Shown: positions 49,719 to 62,640, counted from the stretch's first letter. The stretch is 64,000 bases of DNA from Acorus gramineus (GCA_030737835.1 CM060847.1:9872704-9936703); one strand, 5' to 3'. Numbers and translations: made by a program. The notes: generated by a model not told the origin, from the letters alone.

Positions 49719-52700
49719 TTTTTTTTTTGGGGGGGGGTTGAAATTATTAGGGACTCCAATGTTGATGATGGTTTTTGTTCTTGAGTGCTGTTGTTTTGTG
49801 TTGGCGAGACTTATTTAAGGTGAGTTAATTTGTCTACGTGGAGGTTTTACAGGTACCTCGATTTGGGAACAGAATGCCACGTAGATGCTAGATCTTTTTT
49901 GCGAAAAAAGAGATTTTCGCGGGAAAAGAGTGCTAAAAACGATACACTCTGCCTGATCAGATATATGTGGTGATAAAAATGTATTTTGATTTATTTTATA
50001 TTTAATGAACACATTTTTAATACCCGCGAATTTCCAACTGGACCTCTCGGTATGATTTCAAGACGTTTTTAACTGCGCGCATCATAACCGTCTGTTTTTC
50101 TAATCAACGGTCTTGATGAAGACATCAACAAGAGTCCCATTGGTTCGTATTGCAAGTGGCAAGTAACGCGTGACTCCCAGTAGATATGACAGACTTATAA
50201 TTGTTCACGAAATGCCTCTGTCACACCTTAAAATTGACATGAATTTTTTGATTGGATTTGCTGCATGGGGTCCCATTGTTAATCACGTGTATCCCCTCCT
50301 GTATGAGTTTTAAGTGATGAAGACAGAGAGGTCTGGATATCAGAATCAAGCGTGGGTTGAAGTGATACAAGGTTGTGTGCTGTGCCCTATAATAAAGAGA
50401 GAGAGGACCAACTTTTATTTGTCTCCCACTATATCAAGTTGTTTTAAGTGGGGTTTAACCTATTGTCTTACTATTGTTTTACTGCGGGAGAATCCAAAGA
50501 GGGGATATGTTTTGACCGTCTGGTCCTGCCTTTTCTTTTTTTTTTTTTGTTACAGTTGCGAATGCGTGCGAGCGCGGCTTTTGAGAGCGGGTTTTTTGAG
50601 ACGTCTCGAACGGGAACAAATTAAAGACGGGCATCTACAGGGGGGTTCTGCAGAGAATTATCAGAGGAGTGACTTTTTCCTCGCAACGGACCATGCGCGA
50701 ATAGTATTGTATTGTAAAAATTGAGTTCAGGCTCGGGTTAATGGGCTCGGATTGGTATCGCAGAAAACCTAACCAAATCCGAACTCGACTGAACTTAATA
50801 CTTAACATGAAATACAATCTTGACCATTGGTTTTTTTTTTTGTTTAATATTTTACACAAACATAATATTAAAAAATTGTGTTATTGAGGTTGAGTTCAGG
50901 TTAGGTTAGGATCATCAGATTGAAAATCAAATTGGAACGGGTTAGAGTTGAATGTTTTAAAATTTATATTGTAAGTAGTCTTACACATTCACAACATGTA
51001 AAGAGTTTTCTTAACCATTCAATTAATGAAAACTCGCTCGGGAAGGCCGAGTGATGTGGAATCACTCCTCTGTCTCTCGCTATATATATAACACGACTCC
51101 AATAGACTGTGTGCATCTACAGAGGAAAATACACACACCATGTTTGTTATAGTTTCAATTCACATTTTATATATTATAACTTGTATATTATGAATATTAA
51201 TTGTTATGATGATAAGCAATAGATATGTTTGTTATAGTTGTAAATAAGTATTGAATAAGCATCAGTAAATGATGCTTATCATATTAAACTATAAAACAAA
51301 TTGTTACATGTAATTTGATTAAAATATTGAAGGAAAATTTTTATTTTGTGTTTGTATCAATTATTATTCTTGAACGTAGATTGAGGATGTTTATGTGCAA
51401 CTTAAAACAAAAAAAAATTTAAAAAGTTTTGTATAAGCTATAACGTGAAAATCACCAATGGCCAAGCTTTCATATTTAGGATTCTCAAAATTATTTTTAA
51501 CTTGAATAATCTCCATCACATTTAGAACACTCGTTAGAAGAATTTAATATAAGTTAAAAATTAGCATCTACAACTTAATTATAAATTAAATGAACACACA
51601 AACAATAACTTTCTTAAGCTTAAATTTAGATGGATGATAGAAATCGAGCTTAAATTTTTTATATACAAGACAAAAGGAGTCTCAGTTCTTAAGAGGGAGT
51701 GCCATATATGTAACAAAAAAAATTCATTTCAATTGAGATTTTACATGAGAAAACCATGCATCATACTCATTTATAATCTATATATCTCAAAATAAAAAAA
51801 AAAAAAACCTTTCATTCAACGCGTCACTTGAATTTGAATAGGATGTGTAGGATGATGTGAAAACACGGATATTTAAGAATCGAGTGACTGTCCATGATTT
51901 TTCAAAATCGAAGGTGTCGATATTCACAAAATTAATTGCACACGTAAGTGAACTGGATATCGATAATTGACAGAGCTCATATATTTATTATAATAAATCA
52001 TAAATTACATTTATTGTTGTTTCATTCATTGTTTGGTATACATAAATTATAAATTTGAATATGAGATTATCGAGCCCGTTGATTGTAAAGAGACGACATT
52101 AATTTGGAGTCATTAATTCAATTAATAAATAACTTGAAAATCTTGGATTTTAACCCAGGCTATACTGCCCATACAGGCAAAGCAAAAATCTTCTCCTAAA
52201 CAAGAGCCTATTCAAACTAGGATACCAAATCGGCATTGAATAACATTTATTATTTATTGAATCAGTTGATTCGTGTTTCCGACCTTTGAAGCATGAAAAA
52301 TTCATCAAAGGTCAGTGTCGATGCATTCAAAACGTGGGTTTCTATGATCCTAATAAATGGGCTCGCCCATTTGGATGGCTCGACCAACGAAAACAATGTT
52401 GTCCTTTTTACACCAGTTATTCACATCACCTAAAAAGATTTTATACTGTCTAAATTTAAATTTGAATAAAAATAATTCAATTATCTCTCAAAACTATTTA
52501 TCCATATACCCATATGGATTCAAGTTTTTATTCAAATTTTACTTAAATCAAGAGAGACTCAAATCTTTACCTAAATTTACAAATGCTATTTTTTTCTTCA
52601 ACTACACATTTTTAAAAGATTTGAATAAAACACAAAATGATGAGATACACCATATCAAATGAAGCTTATTTTTAGTAAAATTTGACTATAGATTTGAATA

Positions 52701-53585
52701 AGAACATTATATACTTACTCAATTTATTTCATTTTTTTATTATAAAAATATGCGTTTTATTGGAGCATCTTCAATGAGATTATCTGTTAGAAAAATTAGA
52801 AAACCCCAAATATAATAAAAAATTAAAAAATGTTTTTGTAGCACAACCTGAAATATTATTACAACACAACATCTCTGTCTCTATTTTTGTTTTATTTAAA
52901 AAGTAATATTCATCTTCCAAAACATAATCCTAACATCTCTCATTTTTTTTTAATTATATAAAAAAGTTTTACTAAATAAATGCAAGCCCCTCCACCTCCA
53001 TCGTCTATCTTCTGCCAACTGTCTTATTTCAACTCCTACCATCGTCCTCATTTTCTCTGATACTTTTTTGTCTCTCTCTCTCTTCGCTGCCCCCTCCCCC
53101 AATTGTCCCCACCACCAAAAATATAATTTGGATGGTGGGGTCTGGGGATGAAACTTGAGTAGATGATGATAAATGTTTTCAAAATTTATACTGTATGTGG
53201 GTTATAGACTGCCCTTAACACTATCCCATATTATAATACTAGAAAATGTCAAGAACATTATGTGAGCATATATATAATTGAATTGCATGAATCTCGAGTG
53301 TACCAATACCCTAAAGTGTTTACATTGCATTGAGAAAAAATTAGATGGTTGATACCTTCGGATTATTTTATGGTCTCATTTGCAACCCCATACAATGTGA
53401 TAAACGCAATGTATAATTGTTTTATCACAGTGTATAAGATTATAATTATTTTTTCCAAAAAAAAAAAAAAAAAAAAAATTATGTATCTTAATGTATATTT
53501 GATTTTTTATAATAATATGTAATTCAATGATATATGATATTTTAATAAAAAAAAACGATGATGGACTGCAAACGGTGCTGCACAT
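49719..53585. other. Upstream of the GPI gene and intergenic DNA
   Basis: 49719-49830 is the likely 5' UTR/promoter of the GPI gene (- strand). The rest is AT-rich, with a slightly GC-richer patch at 50555-50700 of unknown nature and simple repeats. No gene is recognised. Confidence 0.4.
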
Positions 53586-53998
53586 AGGGGCGGTAAATGA
53601 GTCAAACGGGCTGAACTTTGACCTGTTCAAGCTGAGTTCATTGGGCTCGTGAAAAGCTCAGTTGAAGCTCGTTTATTAAACAAGCCAAACTGAAGCTCGA
53701 ACCAAGGCTCGGCTCGGATTCCTTTAGCTAAAAAAAAATCTTGTTTAACATTTGAGAAATCACATTTTACAAATCAAAACACTCTATACATGCGAAAGTG
53801 ATATAAGCTCAGGCTCAGACTCGGATCCTTCTCCATTTTTATGTTAAGTAAACAAGCTCGTATAAACTCAGGCACAGCTCGGACTTGATTCGTTTATAAA
53901 CCGAGCTTTAAAAATTATTCAAGTTCGAATTGTTTGTCTAATCGAACGAGTTTGAACGAGCTTTAATCGAGCGATGCTCGACTCGTTTAACAGCCTCT
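53586..53998. mobile_element. Short non-autonomous hAT element, 413 bp
   Basis: Left end AGGGGCGGTAAATGAG and inverted right end AGAGGCTGTTAAACGAG. The subterminal regions are full of short GAGCTCG/CGAGCTT-type repeats. This style of end is typical of a plant hAT family and matches the larger element at 58396. A clean 8-bp duplication is not visible next to these ends (a GCACAT motif occurs near both), so the boundaries may be off by a few bases. Confidence 0.6.
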
Positions 53999-55245
53999 GG
54001 CCGCACATGTCATTTTCCCGAAAATTAAGATATGGATCACAGTGACCAGAGAGCCTTATCCACAAACAACCAGCTCATCTTCCTTCTCATGGACCCCATT
54101 GGGCCCCCAGCCCAAAAGTTCCGGATATGGGTGTATGAGAGGTAACCCTTTTTTAGGATGTGAAGAATTAACTGATTGGTCCACTACGGTGGTCCTCCCG
54201 CTTCTAAAAGATGATCCACCGAATCTCCACCGTTGATACTTGATACCGACGCACAGTTCACGTGGAACACTAAACGACAAATAATCAACGGTTGATTTTT
54301 AAAACCCCACAGATCTGATCATGAACGGTCGGTCGCACGTGAAAGAAGACAAGTCACGTGATAATAAAAAAAATAAAAAGAAAAATCAAAATTCCGGAAC
54401 CCACGTCGAATAAAATGTGTTCACATAAAAATCGCCATGGGCCCCACGTATCGGCGGATCCCTAGCCAACCCATCAAATGGAGCGAAATCCCTCACTTCG
54501 AGTCCGCCGAAACTTCCATTAATACCCCTATAGAACCGCTTCTTTGGAGGTTTCCATTTGTAGGGCGAAGCATTATATCGAGAGGCGATGTAGCTTCGCA
54601 TATTTTTAGGGGGGATTTTTTTGTTTTTTGGTTTGGTTTATTGGGGTCTGATTTTTGGGAGTTTGTTGATTCTCGCTGGTCTCTCGAACTCGCTTGGTGC
54701 AGGTCGGGAATCGCTTACGATCTGCTCTTCGATCTTGTCCGTCTGTTTAGATCTGAACGGTTCCCGCCTTGCATCAACTGAATTCGAGGATTTCCGGCGG
54801 TGGCGGCGGTTTACTGTGTTTCCTTCCAAGGTCAGACGACTTCGTCAGTTCGTCTTGGATGCTATTGAATTTTGCGAGATCTGGTTTTGTTGTGTTTGGT
54901 TTCGATCTGTTGAGTTGGATTGTTTTTTCTGTATTTCAAAATTAGGAAAAACAAATTTTTGATCTGATCCAATGAAAAATCATGTTTTCCACGCAAGTAC
55001 TCGCTCGGCGGACTATCGTTGATATTGTATCCTAAATTGATGTTATTGATTTGATTTTGTTGATAAAATCTCGGTTCGGTTTTGTGATTCTGAAAAAATC
55101 AGCGCCTTTGATCTGATTAATTTGTGTGTTCCTTTTAATTTGTTTTGAAAGGAAAAGTGTTTCTGGATCAGAAGATGTGTTGAAGAAATAAAATTTATGT
55201 TTCATAGAGTGCTCTTAGATACAATTTTTTTTCTGGCCTCAATTC

Positions 55246-55469
55246 CAGTGTCTTATATGCGTCGATAGAAAATCATATGAGTATATACTCATGTTAATTA
55301 GTTATATGCCTTAATAAATTTTTTTTACATTTTCTATAAGTGCACATATGCAATTCATTGAAGTATATATTTCATTTTTATAAAAACATATACCTATACT
55401 ATTTTTTAAAAATTCAAAACATGTATGGATTGGGATCCAGGTTGGAAAAGGGACTGTACCTAACATTAT
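55246..55469. mobile_element. MITE family A, copy 2
   Basis: Shares the TCTTATATGCGTCGAT, GCAATTCATTGAAGTATAT and AAAAATTCAAAACATG blocks with copy 1 (44203-44442) in the same order. It is more diverged, with unclear ends, and non-coding. Confidence 0.6.
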
Positions 55470-55979
55470 CCTTTTTCATATTATTTGGCTTCCCATGATA
55501 ATTGATTTCTATGCCATGTATAATCATCATGGATGTCTTAGTTGTTATCTAACAGTTATTTTTTTTCAAATGTGTTGCTGCTTTGATTTCATTTTCTTAT
55601 GAATTATTGTTGATGATGCAGTATAGATTCACTGTCCTGTTGTTCTTTGCAATCTTAATTTGTTTCATTTTCTTGAGTAATTACTTGTGCTTGCTTCCTT
55701 GATGTCTGAAACAGTTTGAAATTCTTGAAGGGAACAGCTCGATAATGAATTGATATTCAGTTGAACTGATTATCTACCATTTACCAATCTTGGGAACATC
55801 TATCTTTGTTTGATGTTGAGGAATAAATTCTCAATTACTTTCCATCACATGGAGATGTTGAAATTCACTTCATTTGAACTGTTTTTGTTGACATGTGGAG
55901 CAATTTGATTCTGATCTGAGAGCCATTAAATATGTCAAGTTGCCTAATTCATTGTCTGCTTGGTTTTTGGATTTGTCAT

Positions 55980-56330
55980 TAGGTGCAGAAATAGAATTGT
56001 ATAAAAAATTAAATAATGTCTTGATCTATGCTGAGATGTACTAAATGTTGCATTTTCTTACCCCAACTTCTATAGCTGGATATTATCATAGGCTTCAAGT
56101 CATCAAGGGATTTATTTATGTTAATTTGGATCCATTCAGGAAATCAAATATTTATGTCTAGTAGGTGCAGAAGTCGATTTGTAGAAAATATTAAAATTAT
56201 GTTTCCTGTGTGGCTACCAATTGAGAGGTTGTGATGTTACAGTTTTTTTTGTCTTAACTTTTATAGCTGGATGTATTAGTGGCTTAAGTGAACAAAAGAT
56301 TTCTTTATCATGATTTGGATCCATCCAATT
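55980..56330 (+). repeat. Diverged tandem duplication, ~180-bp period
   Basis: Two copies can be aligned: unit 1 from AGGTGCAGAAATAGAATTGT (55981) to GATTTATTTATGTTAATTTGGATCCATT (about 56136), and unit 2 from AGGTGCAGAAGTCGATTTGT (56164) to the GATTTGGATCCATCC block (about 56328). Shared internal blocks include TTTTATAGCTGGAT(A/G)T and the following GGCTTAAGT-like stretch. It is an old local duplication within a non-coding region. Confidence 0.6.
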
Positions 56331-58313
56331 GGCTAGCTGGACACTAAACTTCCCAAATATAATATTCATGTTTCTTGATGAAGATTTGGGCCTTTTCTGT
56401 GATGTCATACTCGAGCATTGTTGTTTTATTTTCTAGGGGAATAAACTCCACATGGGTCATATGCATGCTTTGACTGAATAGGGTATTTGCTTATTTCAGG
56501 ATAATTGTATTGCTGACATTGAGACTTGCATTGTATATTGATAAAATGTTTCATGCAGGTGCAGCCATTAGTCTATTCAAGTTCTGATGCTACTGCTTAT
56601 TAAAAGCATAATGTTTCTTGACCATAGTAATCTGCATGATTCTTGTCGGTATTCAATTTCTCGTTCAATTTGATTTCCTATTTTGTAATGCTTGCCGCAT
56701 AGTTAAACAAGTCATACTCCCCAATTCCCACCTTTTATTTGTTAATTGCCAATTTCAACTTAACTGGTTCAACTGTGATCAGAAGTGCTTTTTCATAACT
56801 TTCTCTGGCAAGAGCTGCTATGTTACTAGCAAACTCTCCCATGAATAGACTTGAGGATTGACAATAGTGAATATTATGCAATAGGGGATATATTGAACTA
56901 GAACTTTTGAGATAAGGTTACTCTGATGATGACTGTGTTGGGTGACACCAGATTGGCTTCATTTCTTGTGATTATGTGATCCATTCATAACATCTATGAT
57001 TTTTTTTTGTTGGCTGTACTGATATGATAGCTCTTTGAGTAGTTGCAATCACTAAAGAGAATCAAAAGAGGGCCATGTTCTTAACATGAGGTTGTTGTTC
57101 ATAGGTACCTTTTTTGTGGTTATGCTTTATGAATGCATCACCCACCTCCCTTGAGATGCTCTGACAACCTGTTTGTCTTTCCACTTTTAGCATATTTTTA
57201 GAAAAATATTCGAGTAATGATATTATTAATAAAATGCCCCCGTAGGACATGGAGAAGAGGGATCTCCATGCACAAGAGAATTAAAATCAGAATTAAAATC
57301 AAGAATAGAAAACAAACAAAAAAGACCAGCTGGTCATGCTTTTAACTTTACTTTTAGTCTTGTATATTTATATAATGTATAATTTAACTTTCAAATAAAG
57401 ATATGTACATTTATGTGAATTCTGTTATAACTTAATAAAAGTGTGCACAGAATTTTTTTTTTATATTCTTGTAGCGTACCCAAGAAAGTTATTAAAATAC
57501 AGGTTAAGTATATTGGGACGTTGTCTTTTAATTTATTTTTAGTTTTTCCAGACGGGGCTATTTTTCTTATAACTTTTGTTGTTTATGAGAAAATACCTAA
57601 AAAAATCTTAGAAGTTAGAAATGTAAAAAAGTTTCATTTTTTAATTTTAGAAACTAAAAAAACTAATATATTCTTATCTAATTTTTAAGCTCTCTTTCAT
57701 CATATTTAAAATTTTTTATAACCATCACCTAATAGAAAAGTAATATCAATATAAGTTTTTTATTTAAGAGTGATTTTATGTGTTATTAAATTTTTGAAAT
57801 ATGTTATAAAAAATATTAAAATTGTTAAAATTTTCATTCATGAATTTTGAAGTTTTTTTTTTATTTTCCTGGATATCCCTAACTCTTTTAAGTAATTTTA
57901 AATTATTTCGTTAAATGTCTTGCATAAGGATTTTTTTACAATATTAAACATGTATAAGTGATTCAAAAGAATTTATAAAATTTAGAATATTTAAAAAATA
58001 TTTTGTAATAGAAAATTTTAATTTTTTTACTGTTTAACTCTTAATGATGTATATACACATACAAAAAAATAATAATAAGCTTCATGCAAAAATTAAAAAA
58101 TATTTTATTATTTATTAATTTTTTAATGGGGATGTTAATTAAGTATATGTAATGATGTTTAACTAGTAGATTATACAGGGATAGTCAAGTCATTCCACTT
58201 TTTAAAATTGTGAAAGATTTTAAGAATGACTTATTTGAGTATTTTTAATACTTAAATGATTTTTATGGGTATTCTCTCTTTTTAATTTATGCATTTTGTT
58301 TAATATAATGTAG

Positions 58314-59998
58314 GCTTCATGAACAAACAGTTGCTTTGATTAGTAAAGCCCAACAAATTGAGCATCTCTCTCATGTTTATGAGATGGAAGTGGCTAGGGC
58401 TGTTAAACGAGTCAAGTAGCTTGGGTTTAATTCGATTAAAACTTGTTCAGGCTCGTTCGATTAAACAAACGAGTTGTGAATGAATTTTAAAACTCGGTTT
58501 GTAAACAAGTCGAACCGAAACTCAGACGAGCTCGTTTACCAACCCACTAAGACATTTAGCCCAACCCAACCACCCGACTGCCCAGCCCAAGTCCAACAGC
58601 CCATTAACTCATTTGGTCTCTCATTTTGATTTTCTCTCTCTCAACTGTCATCTTTGTCTCTGCAATGAAAAGGGGAAAACCCTAGCCATCCGTCGATCCC
58701 TCTCTCGCGGCAGTCTCTCGGCGTTCCTCTGTGTTCTGTTGGCTCAGTGATCCCTCCCTCTCAGCAATCTTGGCGTTCCTCTGTGTCGGCTCGGCGATCT
58801 TCGGCGATCTCTCTCTCTCTCTCTCGGAGGCCTCTCTCTCTCAGGTATGATTTTTTTTTGGTGAGAATTGATTTATTGAACTTTCTTCATTGATTTCACT
58901 CCTAGTGTTCACTTGATTGAATGATTTTGGAAAGTGAGTGAAAAGAGAGAGATTTCTATTTTATAATGGTTTCATATAGTGGATGAGGTGTTTATCATCA
59001 TCTATTTTGGGTGGATTGTTAAAAGCTTAATTTTCTGCTTTGAAATTCAGATATGTTGGTTAGATCGTGTTTAATTAAGTTGTTACTTGTTACTCATTAT
59101 TTTGAATTTGATTTTTGGAACCTGGAAACTTAGTAATTCTGCTTGGTGTGTTGATCAAAGGTGTTCAAGTTGTTTCCTCAATCAATTTAGTCATGATAGT
59201 AATATTTTTGGTTTTAACGGGAGGTGTTCAAGGTGGTTTGGATACTTTAAATATGTTTGTTTATTAGTGTGGACTGTTATCTATTATCAAATATGTTTGT
59301 TTAGACTTTAGTGATGCCTTTGGTGGTTTCTTGTTTCTTGTTCTTCAAAAACATTGAATATGATGCATGATAATCTGGACGCTTGATTAGTGATACCTTT
59401 TTTTTCTTGTCATGTTTTCTTATAATCTAGGTTTTTTTTTTTTTGTCTTGTATGATTTTTGTGATTTTATCTTCACAGGAGAGAGTGTTAGAAAATTTTA
59501 TGTTGGTTTACTACATGTCTACATAACCCTTAAATAAAAGGGTTTCTGTCTGTATGTATATCAAAGTGTTTGGATTTATATGAGGAGTCCAGGGTTGTTG
59601 AGTTGGTGGTTGAATTATGAAATGATCAGTTTCTGTTTGTTGGTTGAATATCCCTCAATTTTTTATTAATAGGTTTGGTGTTGATTGGAGTTGTTCAAGG
59701 TGATTAGGTTGAATATGTTGTTTATTAGTGTTGAATTTTGAACATGTATAAGGTGTTGTGATTTATAAAAATTAACTAAAAAAATGTTAAAAAAAAAAAA
59801 AAAACTTCTAACGAGTCTGAGCCGAGCCTTGGCTCAAGTCGAGCTTTTCACGAGCCTAACGAGTCGAGCTTGAATACAACATTAAGCTCGTAACCGAGTT
59901 GAGCCTAATAATAAATGAGCCGAGTTTGAGTAGGTTAAAATTCGACTCATTCGGCTCGTTTACCCGTACTTGAAGTGGCTCAGCTTCTTTGTGGATAA
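58314..59998 (+). pseudogene. Exon-like coding stretch split by a hAT insertion
   Basis: After a good pyrimidine-rich acceptor (ATATAATGTAG, ending 58313) an open stretch encodes LHEQTVALISKAQQIEHLSH followed by VYEMEVA, a hydrophilic, helix-forming sequence. It is interrupted at the hAT element (58396-59971). One copy of the duplicated target and the bases after the element continue the frame for a few codons (QLLCG) to a stop. I do not recognise the protein. It is probably a relic exon of the unidentified + strand unit, disabled or altered by the transposon. A chance open frame is possible. Confidence 0.3.
58396..59971. mobile_element. Non-autonomous hAT element, 1.58 kb, with leader-like insert
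   Basis: The left end (T)AGGGCTGTTAAACGAGTCAAG and the inverted right end AAGTACGGGTAAACGAGCCGAA belong to a known plant hAT end style, with dense subterminal CGAGC(C/T)-type repeats. The element is flanked by the duplication GAAGTGGCT (58387-58395 and 59972-59980). This reads as 9 bp, or as 8 bp plus one shared base, and 8 bp is usual for hAT. The interior at 58620-58845 resembles a gene leader: CT-rich, with AACCCTAGCC and a donor CTCTCAG/GTATGA. It is probably the 5' end of a lost transposase gene. No transposase frame remains. Confidence 0.8.
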
Positions 59999-60634
59999 AA
60001 TTGCACTAAAGTGTTCTTTAATCATTCCCCCAAATAAATAAATAAAATAAAATTGAAATAATGTTCTTCTGATTTAAAAAATTGGGAAGATCGTGTGTTT
60101 GAATGTAGGACATGAATTTTATGGTTCCAGTCATTCAAAGCTGTACAAGTGTACAATTTATAATATATAGTGTTGCTTTCAATGGAACATAGGCTTGATG
60201 TGTGCAAGTTGGTTTCCTTTATTTATATGTCTGCACCTCGAGGTACTTACACATATTAATGATCAATGAAGAAAAATATTATAATACCTTTAAGTTATGA
60301 TTTAATAAATCTCCATATCACATGTCGAATGTATTGCATTGAATTGGAGAAGGCAATCCAGGGAAAACAAGTAGTCAATTTTATTTTATTTTGAGCGCAG
60401 GTAAAAAGCTATATTTATAGTGATCCTTGAGCTCTTCATTCTGTCATTTTGTAAAAGTTTTGATAGTAAACTTATGAATATTTAAATTACATTATTTAAA
60501 ATTTTCACTTGATATATTTATAATCATACGGATGTTGTGCATGATGATATGGTAGCCTCATATAAAGCAAGATTTAAGTATGAAAAAAATAGAAGAGAAT
60601 ATGAATTCTAAGACTTGGTGGTTAAATAATTACA

Positions 60635-60866
60635 ATAGTTTATACTTATGTTAATGAGATATATGTTTCGATATAAATTTTTCATATTTTCAATAAATGC
60701 ATCAACGCAATTTATTGGAGTACGTGTTTCATTTTTTATAAAAACATGTATTTTATTAAATAAGATATATTATTTTTGAAATATTTGAAACTTGTGTAAA
60801 CTATTATTTAAAAAAAAAAGCATGTGTAGACTGAAATTAGAGTTGAATGTATGGAAACATTATCAA
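60635..60866. mobile_element. MITE family A, copy 3
   Basis: Shares TATACTTATGTTAATGAG, CGCAATTTATTGGAGTA, TTTCATTTTTTATAAAA and the terminal GTGTAGACTGAAATTAGAGTT block with copy 1. Poly-A separates the last block from the rest. Non-coding. Confidence 0.55.
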
Positions 60867-61041
60867 CTGAAAAAATAGTGATGATGGCTCTCAGCCTCTC
60901 ACGGGCTGACTCCTGGGCTTTAAGACCATCCTCATTTTGTGGGCCTTTTGATGGCTCAAGTTGCAGTTGTAATAGCAAGTGGAGCCAGTTCAACCCAATG
61001 TGAACTTTTTTTTTTTTTTCTTTTCCTGAGTGCAGTTACAC

Positions 61042-61280
61042 ACAGTTTTTATTTCAACCTTAATTTTAGTCTCATATACATCCATTGAAAAATTATCATA
61101 GCATATACGCACCTCAGCTTTGATATTTTTTTTTTCACATTTTTTATAAATACAATTCATTAGTTTTATTTTTTATAAAAACATCCATCTCATTTAATGA
61201 GGTATACTGATTTCAAAAAAATTCAAAACACTTGTAGACTAGATCTAAGGCAGGAGAATGGATTAGATGGAACATTTTCC
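61042..61280. mobile_element. MITE family A, copy 4
   Basis: Shares TTAGTCTCATATACATCCAT, AATACAATTCATTAG, TCATTTAATGAGGTATA and the terminal CTTGTAGACTAGATCTAAGG block with copy 1. It lies less than 200 bases from copy 3 in the same orientation. Confidence 0.55.
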
Positions 61281-61426
61281 TTTTTTTTTTTTTACATTTA
61301 AAAGATCTAATTTAGACTTGTCTTTTATAAAAATTGAGTTCTCTTTCATAGCCAAGCATGTTGAGTGGCAAGGGTGTCTTAGGAAATTTTTTTTGAGCGA
61401 TTTTACACAATGATTTTTACAGTCCC

Positions 61427-61650
61427 AAATGCAGTTTCATATATTTCTTTAGCCATCCAATAGCTATGTGAGGTATATTTAAAATATAGCTTCTTAGGTG
61501 AGGTATACATCTTGTTAATTATTTTTAACATTGTTAAAAATGAACTCATTCTATTCGAAATAAGATTGACATACACTTTTCATTAAAGTATGTATCACAT
61601 TAGATGATGTTTACTATTTTTAAAAATTAAAACATGTGAGGACTGCATTT
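61427..61650. mobile_element. MITE family A, copy 5 (diverged)
   Basis: Retains a CAGTTTCATATATTTC start, CATTAAAGTATGTATCACATT, TAGATGATGTTTACTATTTTT and the CATGTGAGGACTGCATTTAGG end. It is the most diverged copy. Confidence 0.4.
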
Positions 61651-62640
61651 AGGGCTCCTTTTTTTTAAATTTATTTGGATGATTGAAGACAGTAAACTTC
61701 TGGTATCTTGCAAGATAATTTGTTGATGTTAAAGTAGATCAGATTCTGCCTTTTTCAGCTTTATTTCTTGTTCTTCTTTGACATCCAATTTTGCAACTGT
61801 ATGTATGTTATTTTGCAACCTACTTTGAATTTTTTTTTAAAATAGAGAAATAACGCCTACATGGTATTGGCAATTGATAATTGATATTTTAAAGCATCTT
61901 GGAAACATCATCCTTATAACTTATAAGTTATTATAACTGACTTCACATTGGAACAACAATCCATTATTCATTGTAGTAAGTGTTGCCTATTCATTTTCAT
62001 TGATTTTAACACAAGGAGGACATGTATTTTGTAGGTTAACATTTTTGCAAGATACATAATTCTCTTTTTCCCCTTAGTGCAGCTGCTGTACTTTTCGAAG
62101 ATGCAAAGCCACCACTGTTTTCATTGTCAATACCTGCTACCTTCCTCTGTTTTGATGTTAATAAACTCCAGATTTTTTCCATTGCTTTATTGTAAAATGC
62201 CAAGTGATCATTCATATTTGTTAGAGTAAGTCTTGAACCAGTGACTCAAAATTTGACTCATTTGGTAACCCAAAAGACATGTCATCCCATTTTTTTTTCA
62301 GGATTGGTCAGGTCACTAAATTAGTCAATCTTTTGTTTCTAAATCTTCATTATTTTTTGGCTATTAATTTTTTTTTCCTTTGTCAATGACCTGATATAAA
62401 AAATTCAGAACCTGCATGCATAAATATCATAACAATAATTATATATCAAAAGTTTGGTGGCAATAGGACACCCAGTGGGCAGAAATGAGAGCTTGGGGAT
62501 GAAGATAAAAATTGACATAATTAAGATTTTAATGGCACTTGTCTAATGATTGAATAATACAATATCACTAATACGTACAAAATTGGGACACCTACTTCCA
62601 TCTAAAATTCGTCTCCAGTTTATATACACTTATTTGAAAG

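Larger units (their letters stand above)
54380..58313 (+). other. Promoter and non-coding leader of an unidentified + strand transcription unit
   Basis: From about 54430 the base composition changes to that of a plant 5' leader: CT-rich and CG-containing. A donor-like CCTTCCAAG/GTCAGA follows at about 54830, then a long T-rich stretch resembling a first intron. Acceptor-like sites occur further on, such as TTTCATGCAG/GTGCAG near 56560 and CTGAAACAG/TTTG near 55713. The frames after them close quickly, so no protein can be assigned. It may be the untranslated start of a gene or a long non-coding RNA. Confidence 0.3.
59999..62640. other. Repeat-rich region, no gene recognised
   Basis: Contains three further copies of MITE family A and AT-rich DNA. 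A splice-acceptor-like site at about 62081 (TTTTTCCCCTTAG) is followed by a short frame on the + strand (AVLFEDAKPPLFSLSIPATF). The opposite strand is also open there, so it is not called as an exon. Confidence 0.35.

Noticed and set aside
49039-49784. Several open frames antisense or out of frame to the GPI-anchored gene, up to 175 codons
   Set aside because: Shadows of a very GC-rich exon. Composition is biased to Pro/Ser/Arg or Gly/Ala with no domain; the real frame is the SPARK-like one.
54437-54962. Open frames of 113-114 codons on the + strand
   Set aside because: The sequence looks like a plant leader and first intron (T-rich, CT-rich), and the translated products have no recognisable similarity.
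60808-60993. 61-codon open frame on the - strand (contains EPSKGPQNEDGLKAQESARE)
   Set aside because: Looks protein-like, but lies between two MITE copies, has no clear splice sites and no recognised family.
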